From: RGIG426 sp045600765
GTDB taxonomy: Bacteria > Bacillota > Clostridia > Oscillospirales > Acutalibacteraceae
Assembly: GCA_045600765.1 (NCBI GenBank)
Contig: JAZRYM010000076.1
Span: forward strand, 1-19,716
Reading direction: 5' to 3'
Length of the DNA: 19,716 nucleotides
Position numbers and translations under genes: made by a program. Each line of letters starts with the position of its first letter. Position 1 is the first letter of the stretch. The notes beneath the pieces are model-generated. The model saw only the letters and a program-made list of their open reading frames with translations. It searched no databases and was not told where the DNA came from. Positions 16,054 through 19,716 of the stretch are shown piece after piece.

Positions 16054-17550
16054 TCAATAAATACAACACATCGGTGCAACACCAAATTTTTCTTTGGCTT
16101 TCGTAGAGGTCAGCGACCCGCCGGCGGCTACCTCCATCACGGTATAGTTATGCAACGGATTCGGCGAGCGCGTCCACCAGCCTGTTGCCGTGGTATTCAA
16201 CAGTTTGATACGGTTGGTGTCAACCACAACACTCGGAGAGTTCAAAGAGGTATAGTCCGTGCCGTAACGGGCAAGAACGGTACCCTGTTGCGGAGGGGTA
16301 TTGCCGGTCGCGTTTCCGGCATACAACTCCACGCGCGACGGCAAAAAGAATTTGTCGTAACTGACCCCCGAACGTTCGGTGTGTGTCGAGTTGAGCGCCA
16401 CCGGCGTCACCACCGTACCGACCACCGCCAAAAAGCTGTCGCTCATCCCGTTCATAAAGCCGGCTTGCGCCGCATAATCGGGCGGCGTTTGCTCCGGCTC
16501 ATCGCCGACAAACCATCTGCCCGCCGCATCCTTGCTGTTGAGCCATTCGCGCAAATCCGAGCCGTCCCAATCGGAACACCCGTTGGGATACGTCGTAGAC
16601 GGGGCGTCATACTCTTTCAAATCGTACTGCCCGTTCGCCGCGTGCAAACAATCCACCGTCTGCAACGTAATGGAATGGGAAAAACGGTCATCCACCGGCG
16701 TGTCGTGGTCAATGTCCACAATTTCCCACACAATGTTGCCATACACGCGGTGTTCCGACACAAAACGGTCGCCGACCGAAAACAGTTGGTCCGCGAGCCC
16801 TGCGCGCACGATTTTTTGAATGAATTTCCACGGGGTCGCCTCGTCTTCTTTCATCTCGGCAAGCCCGTGCAAGTTTTGGATTTTGTCGCTCAACTCCTGC
16901 ACCCGCTGGTCAAGCTCATCTGCCGTCTCCTCGTCCTCCGTAAAGCGGGAATCGTGCGCATCCACACGGTCTTCGACGGTATCCACCGCGTTTTCCGCCG
17001 TCGTCAAACGGCCGCCGAAATCATCCAGCGTGTCTTCCATCGCCGCGGTGCGCGCCGTCATCGCATTGACCGTCTCGGTCATCGTCTCCGAAAGCGCGGT
17101 CATCGCATCCAGTTTGCCCTCGGTACGCGCCACCATCGCCGACAGCGTGTCCCGAAACGCGGAGGAGACGTTTTCCGTCGGTGCATCCGCGAAAAACAGC
17201 CGTCCGTCAAAACTGCGTACCGTGGTAACCTCGTTGTCGTTCACCACTTCCGATACGACCAAGCGCACCAAAATTTGACCGCCCGCCGCCGTAAAACGCT
17301 CGTCGAGCAACGTCTCGACACAACCCTCGTCGTCGAGGGCAAGCGGCGCGGTACTGATAAACCCGCCGGCACCGTCCTCGCCCTCAATGCGATAGCGGAA
17401 TTGACTTCCCCGAAGCGCCTCCGGCACAAGAAAGGTCAACCGCGTTGCGTTGCGGTCGCCCTGCACTCCGCCGTACTGCGGACAAACGGGTTCCACCGTG
17501 CCGTTGCCCATATTCGGGACAAACTGCACGTTCAAAATTGCCTGTTCCAT
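16054..17550 (-). CDS. Phage tail/receptor-binding protein: BppU-like N-terminus, coiled coil, DUF6273-like C-terminus
   Basis: This 498-residue protein has three parts. Residues 1 to about 125 are beta-rich and resemble the BppU baseplate upper protein N-terminal domain (RLTFLVPEALRGSQFRYRIE; FDGRLFFADAP). About 130-232 is a heptad coiled coil (TLDDFGGRLTTAENAVDTVE), probably a trimeric stalk. About 240-498 is a C-terminal domain like DUF6273: SDWDGSDLREWLNS, FFLPSRVELYAG, GWWTRSPNP (457-465), ending in FGVAPMCCIY. That domain is of the family with a C-type-lectin/formylglycine-like look (recollection), suited to binding a surface ligand. The start at 17550 has AAGGAG 8 nt upstream. It sits oddly early in the operon, second after the terminase small subunit gene. 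Confidence 0.75.
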   Translation of the reverse strand: MEQAILNVQFVPNMGNGTVEPVCPQYGGVQGDRNATRLTFLVPEALRGSQFRYRIEGEDGAGGFISTAPLALDDEGCVETLLDERFTAAGGQILVRLVVSEVVNDNEVTTVRSFDGRLFFADAPTENVSSAFRDTLSAMVARTEGKLDAMTALSETMTETVNAMTARTAAMEDTLDDFGGRLTTAENAVDTVEDRVDAHDSRFTEDEETADELDQRVQELSDKIQNLHGLAEMKEDEATPWKFIQKIVRAGLADQLFSVGDRFVSEHRVYGNIVWEIVDIDHDTPVDDRFSHSITLQTVDCLHAANGQYDLKEYDAPSTTYPNGCSDWDGSDLREWLNSKDAAGRWFVGDEPEQTPPDYAAQAGFMNGMSDSFLAVVGTVVTPVALNSTHTERSGVSYDKFFLPSRVELYAGNATGNTPPQQGTVLARYGTDYTSLNSPSVVVDTNRIKLLNTTATGWWTRSPNPLHNYTVMEVAAGGSLTSTKAKEKFGVAPMCCIY

Positions 17551-17562
17551 TGTTTACTCTCC

Positions 17563-17946
17563 TTATTCCTTAATATTCTCCTCGCCGACAAACGTGACCG
17601 AAATGTCGGCATCCCGTTCCTCTCGGTCTAAATAGCCGAAATTGTTTTTTCCGAGAAAAACCGCACCGGTGTGACTGCCCGGTTTGAGCATTTCCTCCGC
17701 CAGTTCCGCTTCGCAATCGCAAAACGCCTGCCACAAAATTCCGTGGATTTTGGCGCGTCTTTTCGCGTTTGTTTCGGGGTCGTCCACCTCGTCGTGAATG
17801 TAGGCAAGTAGCCGTTTCCGCGAAATGCCGAGACACGCGGCAATGCGTTCAATGGTGAGCGGCAACTTGTGTTGTGCCGCCATTTCCCGTGCCGCCGCCA
17901 GTCCCTTGTTTACCTTTTGAACCGAACGAAGATAGGGTTCTTCCAT
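17563..17946 (-). CDS. Phage terminase small subunit-like DNA-binding protein
   Basis: This 127-residue protein would recognise the packaging start site and load the large subunit. It has an HTH-like region (31-52, TIERIAACLGISRKRLLAYI) and the segment GAVFLGKNNFGYLDREE (94-110). That segment resembles the conserved KNNFGWxDK motif of small terminases of Gram-positive phages. It is first in the operon. ATG 17946 is preceded by AGGAGG at 7 nt spacing and by a promoter. A longer open frame to 18114 has no RBS and crosses the promoter. A regulatory role for the HTH is an alternative, but the C-terminal motif favours terminase. Confidence 0.78.
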   Translation of the reverse strand: MEEPYLRSVQKVNKGLAAAREMAAQHKLPLTIERIAACLGISRKRLLAYIHDEVDDPETNAKRRAKIHGILWQAFCDCEAELAEEMLKPGSHTGAVFLGKNNFGYLDREERDADISVTFVGEENIKE

Positions 17947-17970
17947 ACCGTCACCTCCTCTCTTTGCCCC

Positions 17971-17998
17971 GTTATACCATACGCCCCGCGTGCGGCAA
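17971..17998 (-). promoter_or_regulatory. Sigma-A-type promoter for the phage operon
   Basis: On the minus strand, TTGCCG (17993-17998), a 16-bp spacer and TATAAC (17971-17976) with an extended TG motif directly upstream of the -10 form a good housekeeping promoter. It lies 24 bp upstream of the start at 17946. The same -35 hexamer occurs at pcrA. No other promoter was found inside the operon. Confidence 0.7.
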
Positions 17999-18029
17999 CA
18001 GTAGACTCCCCGTTTCGCTCGGGTCTTTC

Positions 18030-18053
18030 GCCGTCCACCCCGTCTGTGACGGC
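18030..18053. repeat. Inverted repeat between divergent promoters
   Basis: GCCGTC (18030-18035) and GACGGC (18048-18053) form a 6-bp inverted repeat with a 12-nt centre. It lies between the phage operon promoter and the formamidase promoter and could be an operator. Such short repeats are common by chance in GC-rich DNA. Confidence 0.3.
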
Positions 18054-18064
18054 AGTACAACCTC

Positions 18065-18093
18065 TTGCACTTTTCGAAAAAACCGTATATAAT
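18065..18093 (+). promoter_or_regulatory. Sigma-A-type promoter for the formamidase-family gene
   Basis: TTGCAC (18065-18070) and TATAAT (18088-18093) are separated by 17 bp. The -10 is a perfect consensus. The start codon is 35 bp further on, with AAAGGAG at 18113-18119. Confidence 0.85.
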
Positions 18094-18128
18094 GGAGAAA
18101 GGAATAAACTGCAAAGGAGCGTTGCGCG

Positions 18129-18710
18129 ATGAAACTTTTAGACATCAGCCGCGAATTGACAAGCGCGCCCGTCTACCCCGGCGACTGTGTGCCGTCGGTC
18201 ACCCGCGTGACCGATGCCGCCCTCGGTGACGTCGCCACCGTGTCGGAACTGCACGCCTGCCTACATAACGGTACCCATCTTGACGCGCCCTGTCACTTTT
18301 TCCCCGATGCCGACGATATCACCGCCTATCCCCTTGACCTCGTGTGCGGCGAATGTTATGTCATAGAAGCGGACGGCATCCTCACCGGCGAACAAATGGA
18401 GCGCCTGCTCTCTCGCCGTGTCGGTATGGAACGTCTGCTCCTGAAAGGCGCCGTTACCCTCTCGGAAAGCGCCGCCCTCGCATTGTGCGATGCGGGGATA
18501 AAACTGGTCGGCGTAGAGGGCACCTCCGTTGCCGCGGGCGGTGAAACCGCCGTAGTACACCGCAAACTGCTCGCCGAGCCGATTGCCATTTTGGAAAATC
18601 TCGATTTATCCGCCGCCCGCGAGGGGTGGTATCTCCTCTTTGCCGCACCCGTCAAAATCGCGGGAGCGGACGGCGCTCCCGTGCGCGCCCTTTTGTTAGA
18701 GAGAGAATAA
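18129..18710 (+). CDS. Cyclase / kynurenine formamidase-family metal hydrolase
   Basis: This 193-residue protein belongs to the cyclase family (PF04199 type), metal-dependent hydrolases that include kynurenine formamidase. The diagnostic HxGTHxDxPxH motif is visible as HNGTHLDAPCH (residues 46-56). The rest follows the family: DISRELTSAPVYPGD at the N-terminus, LVGVEGTSVA (about 121-130), and a catalytic VHRKLLAEPIAILENLDL block. Length is typical. The substrate is unknown, and no tryptophan-degradation genes lie beside it. ATG 18129 is 9 nt after AAAGGAG. It has its own promoter and is divergent from the phage operon. Confidence 0.9.
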   Translation: MKLLDISRELTSAPVYPGDCVPSVTRVTDAALGDVATVSELHACLHNGTHLDAPCHFFPDADDITAYPLDLVCGECYVIEADGILTGEQMERLLSRRVGMERLLLKGAVTLSESAALALCDAGIKLVGVEGTSVAAGGETAVVHRKLLAEPIAILENLDLSAAREGWYLLFAAPVKIAGADGAPVRALLLERE

Positions 18711-18722
18711 TGGAAAAAACGC

Positions 18723-18751
18723 TTGCATTTTGACGAATGCCGTGATATACT
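18723..18751 (+). promoter_or_regulatory. Sigma-A-type promoter for metK leader
   Basis: TTGCAT (18723-18728), a 17-bp spacer and TATACT (18746-18751), with a TG one base upstream of the -10, make a good extended sigma-A promoter. It starts the leader that carries the SAM riboswitch. Confidence 0.8.
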
Positions 18752-18770
18752 ACAAATCGACAATGAAATT

Positions 18771-18874
18771 ACTTATCAAGAGTGACGGAGAGAACAGGCT
18801 CGACGATGTCCGGCAACCTGCTTTACGAAATAGGTAAGGTGCTAAATCCTGCGGGGAAGCCCGAAAGATGAGTG
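18771..18874 (+). ncRNA. SAM-I riboswitch (S-box) aptamer
   Basis: The core S-box signature is present in order: CTTATCAAGAG at the 5' P1, GTCCGGCAACC, AAGGTGCTAAATCCTGC, and GAAAGATGAG closing P1 (CTTATC pairs with GATGAG). It controls metK: when SAM is high, the downstream terminator forms and stops transcription. Confidence 0.96.
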
Positions 18875-18881
18875 TGCGTGT

Positions 18882-18910
18882 GCGCTGTCTTTGGGCAGCG
18901 CTTTTTCTTT
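18882..18910 (+). terminator. SAM riboswitch expression-platform terminator
   Basis: GCGCTGTC (18882-18889) pairs with GGCAGCGC (18894-18901) across a TTTG loop, followed by a U-rich run TTTTTCTTTT. It lies between the aptamer and metK, as expected for an attenuation switch. Confidence 0.9.
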
Positions 18911-18935
18911 TGCTCTTGATGATAAGGAGTACATT

Positions 18936-19716
18936 ATGAGAAAACTGTTTACATCCGAATCGGTCACCGAGGGGCATCCCGACAAGGTGTGCGACCGCGT
19001 GTCTGACAGCGTGCTGGACGCTATTTTTGAAAAAGACCCGAATGCCCATGTGGCGTGTGAGTGCGCCTGCACCACCGATTTTATGCTCGTAATGGGCGAA
19101 ATCACCGCCGACTGTGAGGTGGATGTGGAATCTATCGCCCGCAAAGCCATTTTGGATATCGGCTACAACGGCGACGGCGAGGGCTTCAACGGCAACACCT
19201 GCAAAATCGAGGTACGCTTAGATAAACAATCTCCCGACATTGCCCAAGGCGTCAACGCCGCTATGGAAAAACGCTCCGGCGGCGAAGCGACAGAGGAAGA
19301 AACCGGTGCCGGCGACCAGGGACTGATGTTCGGCTTCGCCTGCGACGAAACCCCGGAGCTTATGCCGCTCCCCATCTCGCTGTCCCATAAGCTTGCCAAG
19401 CGCCTCACCGCTGTGCGCAAGGACGGTACGCTCCCCTACCTCCGCCCGGACGGAAAAACCCAGGTAACGGTAGAATACGACGGCGTAACCCCCGTGCACA
19501 TCGACACGGTGGTGGTCTCCACCCAGCACAGCGCCGAGGTGGACCTTGCCACCATTCGACGGGATGTTATTGAGCAGGTCATTCGTCCGACACTGAAGGA
19601 TGTTCCCTTTGACGAGCAAACCCGCATTTTCGTCAACCCCACCGGCCGCTTCGTGGTCGGCGGACCCCAAGGCGACAGCGGTCTTACCGGCAGAAAAATC
19701 ATCGTGGATACCTACG
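18936..19716 (+). CDS. metK: S-adenosylmethionine synthetase MetK (3' truncated by window end)
   Basis: MetK makes SAM from methionine and ATP. The first 260 residues are visible and the frame is open to the window edge (the full protein is usually about 390-400). Motifs include TSESVTEGHPDKVCD (6-20, with the ATP/metal-binding His14 and Asp16 positions), the GAGDQG loop (124-129) followed by LMFGFA, and GGPQGDSGLTGRK near the end of the visible part. ATG 18936 is preceded by AAGGAG at 7-8 nt. Regulation is by the SAM-I riboswitch in its leader. Truncation is due to the window only. Confidence 0.97.
   Translation, partial: MRKLFTSESVTEGHPDKVCDRVSDSVLDAIFEKDPNAHVACECACTTDFMLVMGEITADCEVDVESIARKAILDIGYNGDGEGFNGNTCKIEVRLDKQSPDIAQGVNAAMEKRSGGEATEEETGAGDQGLMFGFACDETPELMPLPISLSHKLAKRLTAVRKDGTLPYLRPDGKTQVTVEYDGVTPVHIDTVVVSTQHSAEVDLATIRRDVIEQVIRPTLKDVPFDEQTRIFVNPTGRFVVGGPQGDSGLTGRKIIVDTY

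Larger units (their letters stand above)
5708..17946 (-). mobile_element. Compact phage morphogenesis/lysis cluster (podovirus-like; candidate domesticated phage or GTA-like element)
   Basis: Twelve consecutive minus-strand genes encode packaging (small and large terminase, portal), capsid (scaffold, major capsid), short-tail connector (gp4-like, gp10-like), tail fibre/receptor-binding, needle or ejection-like coiled-coil, and lysis (amidase, holin) proteins. All reading frames are open and each has a good RBS. I see no integrase, excisionase, repressor, replication gene, methylase, tape measure or tail tube gene, and no flanking att duplication. Host genes abut both sides: the pcrA terminator on the left, a formamidase-family gene on the right. 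Phage origin is certain from the gene content. That it is domesticated is inference. Confidence 0.85.

Noticed and set aside
16054..16250. Variable region of a diversity-generating retroelement at the 3' end of the tail protein gene.
   Set aside because: No template repeat, reverse transcriptase or accessory gene is in the window, so it stays a suggestion under findings and is not annotated.
17947..18114. N-terminal extension of the small terminase-like gene up to 18114.
   Set aside because: It would cross the promoter region, has no RBS, and its sequence is low-complexity Arg-rich, while ATG 17946 has an ideal AGGAGG.

Overview
The window is GC-rich chromosomal DNA from an endospore-forming Firmicute, most likely a member of the Clostridia (inference). 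It carries a dipicolinate synthase gene pair, a GerA/SpoVAF-family spore germination gene, a PcrA helicase, and metK under a SAM-I riboswitch. Shine-Dalgarno sites are strong (AGGAGG type). Several promoters have clear sigma-A spacing.

Left flank (6-5687). Three minus-strand genes lie in a row: a GerA-family membrane protein of the SpoVAF type, then dpaA (spoVFA), then dpaB (spoVFB), the last two overlapping by 4 bp. The GerA-family gene is divergent from pcrA (plus strand). Their intergenic region holds a good sigma-A promoter for pcrA and a weak sigma-G-like candidate for the germination gene. pcrA ends at a perfect 12-bp stem terminator.

Centre (5708-17946). A compact minus-strand run of 12 phage morphogenesis and lysis genes lies directly between host genes. 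In transcription order these are: a terminase small subunit-like protein, a BppU-like/coiled-coil/DUF6273-like tail protein, an amidase endolysin, a gp4-like head-tail adaptor, a likely scaffold, the major capsid protein, a holin, the terminase large subunit, the portal, a gp10-like tail hub, a coiled-coil protein with 11-residue repeats, and a small membrane protein. All are intact, each has a good ribosome binding site, and the gaps are 5-27 bp apart from one of 125 bp. There is no integrase, excisionase, repressor, replication gene, tail tube or tape measure, and no att repeat was seen. One housekeeping-type promoter precedes the run, and it shares pcrA's bidirectional terminator. The gene set predicts a short-tailed (P22-like) particle that can be built and released, but which has no visible means of replicating or integrating. 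This is the main finding: a candidate gene-transfer-agent-like or otherwise domesticated phage cluster. The alternative is a heavily reduced prophage remnant.

Right flank (17947-19716). A short divergent promoter region separates the phage operon from a cyclase/kynurenine formamidase-family gene. A sigma-A promoter, a complete SAM-I riboswitch with an intrinsic terminator, and metK follow; metK runs off the window end. No tRNA, rRNA, CRISPR array or insertion sequence was seen. There is no unexplained gap longer than 300 bases.
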